Shown here one piece after another: positions 1 to 10,510 of a stretch of 64,000 bases of DNA. Positions within the stretch are counted from its first letter, which is position 1, and every line of letters begins with the position of its first letter. A program made the position numbers and the translations under genes. The stretch is from Anniella stebbinsi (Eukaryota > Chordata > Lepidosauria > Squamata > Anniellidae). The stretch lies in assembly GCA_029215795.1 (NCBI GenBank), contig JARDYH010000001.1, forward strand, positions 224,319,654-224,383,653, in the 5' to 3' direction. Under the pieces are notes generated by a model, which worked only from the letters and a program-made list of their open reading frames with translations, was not told the DNA's origin and made no database searches.

Positions 1-640
1 ATTACATTTGTATACCGCCCCATGGCCGAAGCTCTCTGGGCGGTTTACATAGGATTAAAAACAATTAAAAACAATATACAAAAATTAAAACAGCAAAAAC
101 ATACAACATACACACAATCTGTACATTTAAAAACCACTTCAACACTTCAAAAAACTACAAAAACAAAACAAACCCAGGCTCCTCAGATATTGCCAAATGC
201 CTGAGAGAAGAGGAAAGTCTTGACCTGGCGCTGAAAAGATAACAATGTTGGCGCCAGGCGGGCCTCGTCGGGGAGATCGTTCCACAATTGGGGAGCCACC
301 ACAGAGAAGGCCCTCTCTCTTGTTGCCGACCTCCGAGCTTCCCTTGGAGGAGGCACTCGGAGGAGGGCCTTAGATGTTGAACGTAGTGTTCGGGTAGGTT
401 CATGTCGGGAAAGGCGTTCCATCAGGTATTGTGGTCCCAAGCCATGTAAGGCTTTATAGGTTAAAACCAGCACCTTGAACCGGGCTCGGAAACATACAGG
501 CAGCCAATGCAAGCGGGCCAGAGTAGGTCTTATATGTTCGAACCTACTGGTTCCAGTTATCAATCTGGCCGCTGCATTTTGCACAAGCTGCAGCTTCCGA
601 ACCACCTTCAAAGGCAGCCCCACGTAGAGTGCAAAATATG
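1..640 (-). mobile_element. L2-like LINE, 3' end with reverse transcriptase C-terminus
   Basis: The segment reads on the minus strand as the end of a non-LTR retrotransposon. An uninterrupted frame (623 to 183) carries the family landmarks LQLVQNAAARLITG, LHWLPVCFRARFKVL, YKALHGLGP and FSVVAPQLWNDLP, ending KTFLFSQAFGNI. Below 183 an A-rich 3' untranslated part ends in the tail 'ataccgcccca...ctctgggcggtttaca'. The open frame and its close match to the inverted copy at 17911-18324 suggest a young, 5'-truncated copy. Assignment to the L2/CR1 group is by motif memory. Confidence 0.8.
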
Positions 641-1330
641 AATGTACTGGATTGGTCAGTACAGCTAGACGATATACAATATGTTATCCAACTAAATAGA
701 TGTGAATTGATGTGCAGACATTCTGTAGAAATGCAAGTGCCCCCATGGTCACGTTGATACATACCAGGATCTCCTGCATCTATAAGCTTCCACATTTTAT
801 TTCAAACTCCTGGAATGCATTGATTCTGTCTAACCACACATCTACAATACACACAGCAATCTATCTGTGTGAGTGGGTGGGTGGATGGGTGGGTGGGTGT
901 GCCAGTGTGCATGCACAGGCAGATGGACACAAAATGAAACTAATACTATCCAAACTGCTAGAATTTCACACATCCTGAAGTAAATGAATTTGGTTTATGC
1001 TGAAAGAGAAATCTGAGGAAGTCAGGATGATCTACTATCTTTTCCAAATGGTTTTCATTTAATTTTGTGTGGTAGGGAAGCTTTGCTAACCACAACTAAC
1101 TCATTTAGCTCTTTGTCCATTACAATGATTAACATACATATTTGTAACACAATCCTATGCACGCTTTGCTTACTCAGAAGCGTTTACTGGATTTATTCAC
1201 AGTATTTTTGGGGTCTTATTTCCAAGTAAGTGGGTTTAGAATTGCAGCCTTAGAATTTATTTAGTTTTAGTTTTTGAGGGAAGGAAATTATGATGGGTAA
1301 TATTTCTTCTGATTTTTCCATGTACAAGTT
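641..1330. other. Intronic spacer with a short GTGG tract and a relic palindromic repeat
   Basis: No gene is visible. A (gtgg/gtggatgg) tract lies at about 862-900. Around 1145-1255 there is a degraded copy of the dispersed 'acaatcctatgcac...ttactcagaag...ccaagtaagtgg...' palindromic repeat, which recurs elsewhere in the window (for example near 35908 and 48105). Confidence 0.5.
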
Positions 1331-1336
1331 TATATA

Positions 1337-1373
1337 CTTTACAGGCACTGAGAAAACCTCAGTGCCTGTAAAG
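1337..1373. repeat. Perfect 16-bp hairpin
   Basis: Arm CTTTACAGGCACTGAG (1337-1352) is followed by loop AAAAC and the exact reverse complement CTCAGTGCCTGTAAAG (1358-1373). The stem is too short for a normal pre-miRNA. A local template-switch origin is plausible. Confidence 0.85.
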
Positions 1374-1889
1374 CAAGCTAAGGTTTAAAAATAAACTGGT
1401 ATGAGTCACGCTCTCCAGGCTATCTTAAATTCAAATTAAAATGCTCTGACTACATAAGAATACAACTTCGTGCAGTTTATGCTAGCTCAAAAATAGCATT
1501 TGCTTCTGCACTGCAATCTTCCCAACTGATGAATATTCCAGTATTCCTTACTTTCAACAATTATCTATACAACACTTTTACTGTAAAAAATGCTTCAATA
1601 ATTTCTTATCATAACATCACTAGGAAGTGGAGCCATACTATTCTCTTTACTAATGAATAACTAAGTATGAAAGACCTAGGAACCCACCTGAGCCTCTCAC
1701 ATGCAAGCTACAATTTGAAATCCATCTCTCCAGATACAAATCCACCAATAAGTCTGGTTCACTGGGAAGTTTACTGTGAGATATGCTGATATAGATTTCA
1801 CCATTTGCATGTGTTTTTTTAAAACCTCAATGAATTCTGTGGACCATCAGTGTCATGACTCTCCTAGCTTCATAACTTTTGAGAATCTC

Positions 1890-1985
1890 CACATCACCTG
1901 CAACCTGCTTTTAACTGGAGGTGCTATGGTTTGAACGTAGAACCTTCTCCATGAAAACCATGTGCTCTACCACTGAAATAGTCTT
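1890..1985 (-). mobile_element. Degraded tRNA-derived SINE
   Basis: Reads as a decayed minus-strand copy of the SINE at 44862-45045. Recognisable parts are 'ggaggtgctatggtttgaacgtagaaccttc' (B-box region) and 'gtgctctaccactga' (A-box region). The 3' body is missing or unrecognisable. Confidence 0.5.
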
Positions 1986-3025
1986 ATTCATCACATCCTA
2001 GCTTGCTTTGGGCCATTTCATTTCAGAATGCTACAAAATATAAAAGCAATAGAAATAGAAATAACCGTTCAAGTTTTTTCCCCAGGCATTTTTAAGAACT
2101 ACTTTTACTGTCTTTATTCTGCTGCTGGTTTAATTTGATTTTATGATGATGGAACTATTTTGTTCCTTGCTGTTAGATTTTAACGTATTGTACAGTTCCC
2201 AAAGAACTTCAGTTAGTGGTTGTTTAAAAGATCAGCACTAGACATTCTGACAAGAATATTGCTCTTCTGCAAGTTTATTAAGGCTATCTGAGTACAAGAC
2301 AAAATATCTAAATAAAAGTCATTTCCATGATGTAGAAATGGATTTGAACCCTACATGCACCTCCAATTTTGTCACATGTAGATGTGGCAGGATTGAGAAT
2401 AACTCCCCACTGCATTGCACATGTGGTAGAATAGACATCTGTGCATTCAAAGCACTCGACAAACTACACACAGAATTTATGTAACGGGCCAAGAATCAGT
2501 ACAGGTTGTGCACAGATGCCATGCAGTTTCTGAGTATTTGGCACAGTAAATGAGCACATCTGGGACCCCCTTCCCAAATCCTTTGTGAGTAGACTGAGCA
2601 AAATCCTTCCTCCTTTGCATTTTCAAATTTTGGACATGTAAGCTACGTGGCTCCATGCTGGACAGAACAACACTTTCCTTCTTTAATACACTGTGAATAG
2701 GAAGTAAGGTCACAACATAAACATGCCCAATGGAAAGGTTGATCATAAATTGCCGTTTTCATTCTCTGTACATAAAAGTCAAAAATAGCAAAAGCATGCT
2801 TGCCAAGCTTTATTAACATAGTGCTACAGCTTCCAAGGTTTCCTTATCGAATCTTGATTATGCTTGGTTGTTGTTTTTAAAATCCTGCTGATGTGAATGA
2901 CAATAGCCTTTTATCGGCACTGTATCCATGACATGAAACTGGAGCCATGCCAGATCAATCTCCAATGAATGGATAACTCTGATTTGCCAAGTATGAGACT
3001 CTGTGCAGATTACTGGTCAAAGACA
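1986..3025. other. Intronic spacer, nothing recognised
   Basis: AT-rich unique-looking sequence. I see no coding potential, no TE landmark and no tandem repeat. Short open frames here have no recognisable content. Confidence 0.5.
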
Positions 3026-3388
3026 CTTGGGCCCCCTCCACAAGGATGCGCTTTTGCGCCCGGTTCGGGGATTATGCGCATTTTCGCAGAGGCGCATTTA
3101 CGCCTAATCCCTCTGCACGGGAGGCGGCGAGAAGCGGCGAAGCGCATTAAAAGATGCCCAAAAAGCACTTTACAGGTAGTTAATGCGCATAATCGCTTGT
3201 TCACACAGCGAAAATGCGCTTTAACGGCCGGAGCAAAATAAAAGTCGCTATTTAACGCGCGTTCGAAAATGCGCATTATCGGGGAGATAACGCGCCTGTA
3301 CGCCCGTTTTGCGCTCCGCTCGTGTGTAGGTAAAATTTATAATGAGCCTTCAAGGCTCATTAAACGTCTCGTGTGGAGGAGGCCTAAG
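3026..3388. mobile_element. CpG-dense 363-bp inverted-repeat element, copy 1
   Basis: The ends are inverted repeats: CTTGGGCCCCCTCCACAAG at the left against CTTAGGCCTCCTCCACACG (reverse complement of the right end). The interior carries eleven GCGC words within near-repeats such as 'aatgcgcataatcgc'. The second copy at 34736-35098 has exactly the same length, which fixes the boundaries. There is no coding capacity, so it is probably a non-autonomous DNA transposon. The superfamily is uncertain because no target duplication is clear. Confidence 0.7.
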
Positions 3389-3489
3389 ATAGAGCTATAT
3401 CAAAAGGAGTCTCTCAGCAAGGGCTTTGAGAAAAATTCTGTCCAGGGGTTCTATAAGGAGCTGACACAGCAGACAGGACACTAGCAAAC

Positions 3490-3740
3490 GTATTATTATT
3501 GTTGTTGTTGTTGTTGTTGTTGTTGTTATTAATTCCATCTATATACCGCCCCATAGCAGAAGCTCTCTAAGCAGTTTACAAAAAAATAAAAACATTGAAC
3601 ATTTTTTTAAAAACCGATATACAAAATTTAAACCATAAAAAGCATAAAAACAGGTTCTAAATACAATATCATTTAAAAACAACTATTCTGGGTCAAACCA
3701 CCACCACAACAACAACAAAATCCTCAACATAATAAAGACT
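3490..3740 (-). mobile_element. TTG microsatellite plus L2-like LINE 3' tail
   Basis: A (ttg)n tract at 3493-3530 adjoins the minus-strand LINE tail 'ataccgccccatagcagaagctctctaagcagtttaca'. A-rich 3' untranslated sequence follows, to about 3740. The microsatellite probably grew from the tail repeats of the LINE. Confidence 0.65.
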
Positions 3741-4425
3741 GAAGGCAAAGAAGATGGAAGGATTCTCCCTTCTGTGGTCCTGATCTGAGTCACGCCCCCT
3801 GCATTTACTGTAGACTACAAAAGATTTAACTGCTAGTTATATCTTTAAAGTAATATATGCTTGGCCCCAACAAACAGTAAATTGTCAAAAAAAATTACAC
3901 CATGCAACTGTGGAGATGAGGATCAAGACAGGCACAGATCCAAAGATCACACAGCATACATGCTGAGCAGAAACAGCTTAGCAGACAAGACTCATAAAAT
4001 AAGAAAACCTTCGCAAAACCTAAGGTTTGTTTCACACTGAGGCTGCAGTCCTGTAACGGTTTTCTGCGGTAGGCATGCAGTAAGATAACACTGTTACTAT
4101 TATTACCTGGAAGTTTCATATCCTCTGGCTGTGCTTGGTGATTTACAAAATGCACCACCATCTGTACATGGATGCACAGCAGGCAGCCTGATACATATGC
4201 ATAAGACTGTTTCCATGTGTGGATCTCTGGAGTTGGACCAGGATGAGGAAGCGGGGAGGACAGTGGGGTGAAGAGATACTAGGAGAAACATTTCCTTACC
4301 TTTTACTTCCTCCCCCACCATGGGTCCCACACAAAATGTACTGAAAAGGCAGCACTGCAATGATTAATTATGTATCCCTGATGAACTGGGCAGCAAATAA
4401 CATGGATAGAGAATTAAATAGAGAA
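3741..4425. other. Intronic spacer, nothing recognised
   Basis: No TE landmark, tandem repeat or convincing reading frame was found between the LINE tail and the Penelope-like element. Confidence 0.45.
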
Positions 4426-5930
4426 TTAAAAAAATATATATTTAGAGTTAAACGTTTTGGCTTCTGTCCTCATCAGTAGCTGGGATATTAAATGGCTGGG
4501 ATGAGTGGCAGTGTGGAATGCTGGGAAATGAACATTCCTAAGGAGAAACAAACAAAGGTGTGACTGTTTGAATGCTGATGAATTGTTCTCCAGGATCAAG
4601 GCCATTTGGACTAAAAATTCTGAGTTTGTAGTTCCGGAAGTTTTCCCTTTTGTCAAGCATGTCAGTGTCCTTTGTTTGTTCCATTGGAAACAATTGTATA
4701 TCAAACAGACTATGTGCAGGCGTGCCGAAATGACTTGCAACAGGCTTGTTTGTAAGAAAACAAACTGCAACAGTTTGTTTGTAAGAATCACAGGCATGTG
4801 ATTACAGAATCTTGTTCTTAGATCCATTATAGTTTTCCTTACATATTGCATATCAATTTTTTTTTTACATTCAATTAAATAAATTACATTAATGGAAGTG
4901 CATGTTACCAACTGTCTAATGCAATACGTTTTGTTAGTAACTGTACTCCTAAAAGAAGTGGTTTCTTGGAGGTAACTGCAGGTAAGGCAATGCACTGTTT
5001 TACATTGGTGCGATCCTGTGTTGCAAGTATCTTGTTTAAATGCAGCTTTAACTAAGAATTTATGAAATTGGGTGGTTTTCTGAATGTGATGCATGGTGGA
5101 GAATTAATTGCTTCTCTTAAACGAGCACAATAGGATACAATAGGGTAACTATCTTTCATTATCTGGTAATTAGGAACAGTCCACAACAAATGGATGCACT
5201 TTTCTCCCCAAAAAGTTAGCCTTTGCTATTATTGTTGCTCAATTGATAGCGTAGTCAGTAATGTGTCCACATATGTTCTTTAAGTCTGTTACATCTTCTT
5301 GAGACATTTTCTTTGTTATTGCAAATGTGTTTTTATCCTAATAGCCAAACTATATATATATATAATAGACTTCTTTAGATGGTTCGGATGACATGACTTG
5401 ATGTTGAGGTACAGGTGGGAATCTGTAGGTTTTACAATATTTTACAAAGTTTGTGACAATTTGTTGGTTTTCATTGGTTAAGGGGACATCCAGGAAGGGT
5501 AATTTTGGGTTTTCAATTGTAGTGTCACTGGTAAACTTCATTGTTGGATGGATAGTGTTGATAAACAGTAAAATTCTCCATAGTACCAGATGACAAAAAT
5601 GACATCTATATAATGTCACAATATACTGGTCTTGTAAGTAGAAATTCTGACAATAGTTTCTCCAAGTTGTCCCATAAATATCTTGGCATATGAAGGGGCC
5701 AAACATGTTCCCATTGCTGTTATCTTGGACTTGTAAATAGTGATTGCCACATGAAATTGTTGCAAATGACTACCAACTTAGCCAGAGATGTTAAGACTCT
5801 GCTACTAGATTCATTAGAGCTTCTGCTGTTTTAAGAAGTATGTCAAGGTGGAGAGGTTGTCTTTGTGGGGTATGTTAGTATATAAAGAAGTAACATCAAA
5901 GGTTGAGATTATGGTATCATTATTAAATCA
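4426..5930 (-). mobile_element. Penelope-like element, decayed RT and GIY-YIG endonuclease
   Basis: Minus-strand remnants in the expected order. Near 5905-5860: FDVTSLYTNIPHKD (RT motif A region). Near 5722-5670: AMGTCLAPSYAKIFMG. At 5575-5490: INTIHPTMKF and LPFLDV. The C-terminal endonuclease at about 5015-4790 contains CKTVHCLTC, TNKTYCIR and NVIYLIECKK...QYV, matching the Penelope Cys-rich plus GIY-YIG arrangement. A shifted frame after this (KLRIFSPNGLDP) fits the usual C-terminal end. Several frameshifts and stops show the copy is dead. The family is recognised from known motif order. Confidence 0.8.
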
Positions 5931-7528
5931 ATGTTCCATAGAGACAGAGATAGAGATGATAGAAATAGAGATAGATAGAGATATTCCTCAGTACCATTTT
6001 CCATGGTGCTCTGGAGGGTCCTCCAGCTATCCAGAGCAGATTTGTTGGGAGGGCACAGGGACCTGCATTGGTAAGAAAATACCAACAAAAACACTCTCTC
6101 ATTTCCTGCCCTGCCCCATTGTCCCCCTGCTAGCCACCAGGAATATCCTGTGAGTGGAGTTCTGCTCACAAGAAGTTAGGATCCAAGCCATAGTTTTTAC
6201 TTCTTCTAATGGATGCGAATTGTACCAATTGATCAAGTAATGGACTAAACTGCATATGATTAATCGATTGAAATGTTTCTACAAAGCCATTAGTACAAAT
6301 AGCATATTTCTTTTTGCTGATTCAAGCCTGTTACATCTGTTAAGAAAGGAGTAGATTGGCACTTGCTTTCTAACCCAGTGATGACATATACTGAGAGAGA
6401 TCTGAAAGGAGGTAGCACCTTATGGAGAATTTCATCACACTTTGAAAACAACTACAGTTTCACTAGTATCTCCCATTAAGAGCAATGATGGTAAAATCAC
6501 TCCTGCTTTATAAATATTGAGTAAATACAGACAGAATCTTTCAGCTACAATCACAAGATGATTTTTTATTTGAGACATCAGCCAAGGTTTCCTTGGTGTG
6601 TTAAATATGAAAAGGAGAATCATTGTTTGTATTTATGAATTTGTATTACATACTCTGCATCCCGGTATCTCAAGTCTAAAGGTATTTAAAGCTTCAAGGC
6701 AAAGAAAAGTTAAAGACACTATTCACAACTTCCAAGCACTAACATTATGTAACAGTTGGTGACCTTGATCCAGCAGGATCCAATTCAAGGGAAAGCACAA
6801 TATGCTGACTTCCAAGTCTAGAGTAACTTATTTGTGTCCCATTGGTTATACAGAGTGGTTATACAAGGTACCCCATAGCTATTATCCACACAGATAGGAG
6901 CTGGGAATCATGTTCCCCCTTCTGATCTAGAAGGCCTGAACCCAATTCAAGGTATGTTGGCAAGGATTGTGATCAGTGATGTGGGGCTTTATTTTCCATT
7001 AAAAAAATTAATAATCTTAAATTCATTAGTAATAATGAATGAATGCTGACTGCAAATACAATACTTGGCTGTTTCAAAGTTGTAGATGAGTGGTTGTCAG
7101 AATATCATGTACAATTCTTTGGATTGCTAAAAATTAAATGTTTTCAGTACCTCTGGGAGTTTTCCCTTAAACTTAAACAATGAAAGGAACATGCTATTGT
7201 CTCTAAATTTTTACAAGTATTCCAACTGTAAAAAATAACATTTAAATCATGTGCTTTAATTTTTTCCTCAAATATTTCTTGTGGCATATTTTACAATTCA
7301 ATTTCTTTTCTGGAAAACCCACATCACTAGCTGTGAAAACTCAAATGGGAGAGGAAAACACTTAGTACATTGCTCAAAGGCACACTTTTTAAATTATTAC
7401 ATGATACGTTCCAAGGTTGAACCTGGACGTCCAAAATTAATTGAGGGTTGATCCTTGCTGAACTCTGCCTGAAGCAAAGAGTTGGTTTGAACGAGTCAGA
7501 TGGTACAATGACCCATTTCACATGTAAC
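5931..7528. other. Intronic spacer with GATAGA-rich tract
   Basis: A purine-rich (gagata/gatagaaatagag) tract at about 5938-5985 interrupts the upstream side of the Penelope remnant. The rest, to 7528, shows no gene or TE hallmark that I recognise. Confidence 0.4.
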
Positions 7529-7740
7529 AAACAACCATGGGTTACCCATGGTTGGTTGTGGCCACATGGCAGCGAGCGAGCAGCCTCCTAGCCACTCACT
7601 GCTTCAGCTTTGTATCTGGCTTAGAAAATAATCCTGTTTGTGAGCTGTTCAATGTTATGTGTGAACAAGGAAGTCTGGGTTGTCGAGGGGAAAACAACCC
7701 TGTGTTTAAACTCATGGTTTATTGTTAGGCTAAAACTCTG
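7529..7740. mobile_element. Probable foldback-element remnant
   Basis: 'Catgtaacaaacaaccatgggttacc' and 'tgttatgtgtgaacaagg...aaacaaccctg' resemble the ends and body of the 'ttcacacataatgctaa / aaccatggtt' foldback family seen at 27504-27915. Boundaries are unclear. Confidence 0.4.
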
Positions 7741-7842
7741 GGCTGTTTCCCCTTCAAAACCCAGAGTTCCAGGTTTGCACGTTGACTTGGATTTGTTCTC
7801 CCCAGAAGTATGGGGAAATTTTATGGTTTAAATTTTGTATAT

Positions 7843-7923
7843 TGGTTTTTAAATGTTCAATGTTTTTAATTTTTGTAAACCGCCCAGAGAGCTTTGGCTA
7901 TGGGACGGTATATAAATGTAATA

Positions 7924-7963
<40 letters not shown>

Positions 7964-7965
7964 TA
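7843..7965 (+). mobile_element. L2-like LINE 3' tail with AAT microsatellite
   Basis: Plus-strand tail 'tttttgtaaaccgcccagagagctttggctatgggacggtatataaatg' followed by (aat)n. It lies tail-to-tail with the minus-strand tail at 7985-8095. Confidence 0.75.
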
Positions 7966-7984
7966 CAATAATTATTTCTGCAAA

Positions 7985-8095
7985 GCTGTTGCAAAAATTA
8001 TTATTTTATTTATTCCATTTATATACCGCCCCATAACTGATGCTCTCTGGGCGGTTTACAAAAATTAAAAACATACATTTAATTAATGCTTAATA
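7985..8095 (-). mobile_element. L2-like LINE 3' tail (reverse)
   Basis: Minus-strand tail 'tttatataccgccccataactgatgctctctgggcggtttaca' with an A-rich 3' untranslated part. It faces the tail at 7843-7965 across the (aat)n tract. Confidence 0.75.
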
Positions 8096-8727
8096 ATATT
8101 CATGCATTGTCTGCTGTTAAAGCAGAGTGGCTATAGGAAGACATATGGATGAGCTCCTCTTAGAGCAGTATCCTTCAGTTACAGATTACAGGATTGAACA
8201 ATCTTGTTGCTTAGGAAAAAAAATAATCACATGACTGATATTACTGACTGAACACCTGGAGCCAAAGATCTATCTTGTTAGTGAAGATCAATAACGAAAT
8301 TCACCCTTTCATCCAAAGCTTCCTTGCCAGACTATATCCATACTATCAAAAGCAGAAGGCCCCTCCTAATCCTTTCAAAGTTTTCTCTCCAACACCTATT
8401 TCCTACACTCCTCTTCTACTGTTCCTTTCCTCAGGCCTCTATTTTTTTACCATTATTCCATCAAGTCCCTGCTTACTGTCCACTCTTTCATTCTTCCTTC
8501 AACATTCATACAACTGGGACATTTCCTCAGTCAATGTCTTAAATCTAACCCTCCCTGCTTGTTGAGCATTCCACCCCTGTTCATTCCCTTCCAACAGCAC
8601 ACAGCCTCTTGAGTCCTTAGATCTCATTTGAGGTTTTTCTTACATACAAAACTGATATTTCTCTCCCCTCACATAAAGTGCACTACTTGTCATATTTCAC
8701 TTCATCCTGAACCATCAGAATGTTCAG
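8096..8727. other. Intronic spacer, nothing recognised
   Basis: Pyrimidine-rich stretches occur, but I see no gene or TE hallmark. Open frames here are composed of low-complexity Phe/Ser/Leu codons and are not convincing. Confidence 0.45.
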
Positions 8728-9078
8728 TGGAACTGTTCACACAACACGCTAACCCACACTCAGTGGCTGAATGGGTTCTTGTTGAATCCTGGGTTGTTTG
8801 TTGAACTGTGGATTAGAGTGTTGTCTGAACCCAGAACATTTTCCACAGGATGGCTTGTTAACCATGAAGTGTGGTTTATTTTTCTCGAACAAGCCACCTT
8901 GAGAACCCACGGTTTGTTGCTGGGTTGTTCGGAGTAGTTAACAAGCCACACTGCTTGGTTAGCAAGACACCCTGTGTAAAATGTCCTGGGTTCAGACAAC
9001 ACGCTAAATCACGGTTCAACAAACAGCCCACGGTCCAACAGCAATCCATACCCGACCACTGAGAGTTGTGTGAACTCT
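8728..9078. mobile_element. Foldback element, 'gttcacacaacacgctaa' family
   Basis: The left end 'gttcacacaacacgctaacccacactcagtgg' pairs with the right end 'ccactgagagttgtgtgaac'. Internal inverted segments repeat the same words ('ttgtctgaaccc', 'gggttcagacaacacgcta'). There is no coding capacity. It resembles a non-autonomous hAT-type MITE related to the copy at 47563-47870. Confidence 0.7.
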
Positions 9079-10249
9079 GTCTGTTTCTAGCAATAGGGTT
9101 CCAAAGAAAGACAAGCAATGTGTGGCAGGAGACAAGCATTAAGCCTTATAAGCAAAATTCCATTGTTACTACTTAAGTCCTTCCAAATCTGAACTGGCAT
9201 GTCAAGGAATGATTCTGTGTCACAAGAGACAGTTGTGTTTTCAAGTTACCCCAAGGAGATCCCACAACCTCTAACTTCGGGGGTGGGGGGAATGCCCAAT
9301 ACGTTCAAAGATTAGCAATATGCAGGAAAATTACAGGGTTGGTGTCAGTGGTTGGTACTGTTAAGCACCTGCTGAGACCCACTCCCAAGCACACCTGATA
9401 CCCAGAGCCCTCTGGTGCTGTTCTTCCTTGTTGTTCCCACCTGCTCACCTACCTTTTCAAGTGTGCAAGCAGTCACAAGAGTAAGATGAAGGAACAGCAG
9501 CCTTCACTTGACCTCTCCTTCTGGACAGTGGCAGGGTATTAGGCCAACAGATGGCACTTTATCCAATAGCCTCTCAAAATATGGAGCCAACACTGGAAGG
9601 TGCAGTGTCCAAGTTCTATGAATTAAAACTTTCAGATCACCATTCTCCTGCCCAGTCAAGAAAACAAAATCAAGTGAGTATCCTTCTATATTTGCTGGGC
9701 CAACAACACGTTGGGACAGTCCTGTGGTTTTCTGGTGGACATTAAATCCTAAGCTTCCCTGGATCCAATGGCCTCAGCATGGAAGTTGAAATCCCCCAGA
9801 ACTATCAACCTAGGGGTCCTCAAAACCATGTCTGAGACCACCTTCATCAACTCACATACTTCAGCTCCCTCCCTTACTTCTGAGTTAGCAGCAAACTACA
9901 GTTTGCCATTATAGTCAAACCCAGAATTGCAAAACATATTCTAGCCAAGTTGGCAGCAACCCATAATTTGCTGTTTCATCAACCAAGGTGAGAGGTGAGA
10001 GGGAAAGGAAGGAAGGAAGGAAGGAAGGAGTGCATGAACACAAAGAATGCTCCTGATCCTCCCATCCATAGTTTGGAAGGTTGAGAGTGACACATCTGAC
10101 TAGGGCCCTAGAGCTGTGATGGACATTCTCCTGTTTCAATTTTGATGCCAAAATGGGAGGAGGGGGATTGCTTGAGAAATGTTTTGGTTGTGAGCACATT
10201 TACTTTTCCAGTCATGTTCTGCCATAGGTTTGATGCTGTTTCAAGGGCA
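9079..10249. other. Intronic spacer with GGAA microsatellite
   Basis: A (ggaa)n tract at about 9998-10028 is the only tandem feature seen. No gene or recognised TE. Confidence 0.45.
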
Positions 10250-10510
10250 ATTCATCTTCCTGGATTAGACACATGGGCAATCCCAACCAATCAGGGATTA
10301 AACAGTGAGTGAGATGACAGCATGGCACTATGTAACCAATCAGATTTGTATATGTGATAGCATCACTGAGGGCAAACAACTGAGAGGGAAGGCATTGCTT
10401 CCTGGATTAGTCAGGGATCATGCAGTCAATCAAATGATGCCGCTACAGCCAATTAGATCATGTCTGATGATGTCACTAAGAACAGATAAAACCACGAAGA
10501 AAAATAGCAA
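10250..10510 (+). repeat. Repeated CCAAT-containing segments
   Basis: 'Ttcctggattag' occurs at about 10256 and 10399. CCAAT words occur in 'aaccaatcaggg', 'aaccaatcagatt' and 'agccaattagatc', followed by 'agataaaac'. The layout resembles a promoter or LTR U3, but no LTR boundaries or polyadenylation site are visible, so this is only a description. Confidence 0.3.

Noticed and set aside
1337..1373. Possible microRNA precursor
   Set aside because: A 16-bp stem with a 5-nt loop is too short for Drosha/Dicer processing.
3010..3276. Open frames within the CpG-dense element on both strands
   Set aside because: Both copies show frames only because stop codons are rare in GCGC-rich DNA; peptides are not recognised.
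8275..8565. 96-codon plus-strand frame rich in Phe, Leu, Pro and Ser
   Set aside because: Pyrimidine-rich sequence gives such frames by chance; no signal peptide plus mature-domain layout is convincing.
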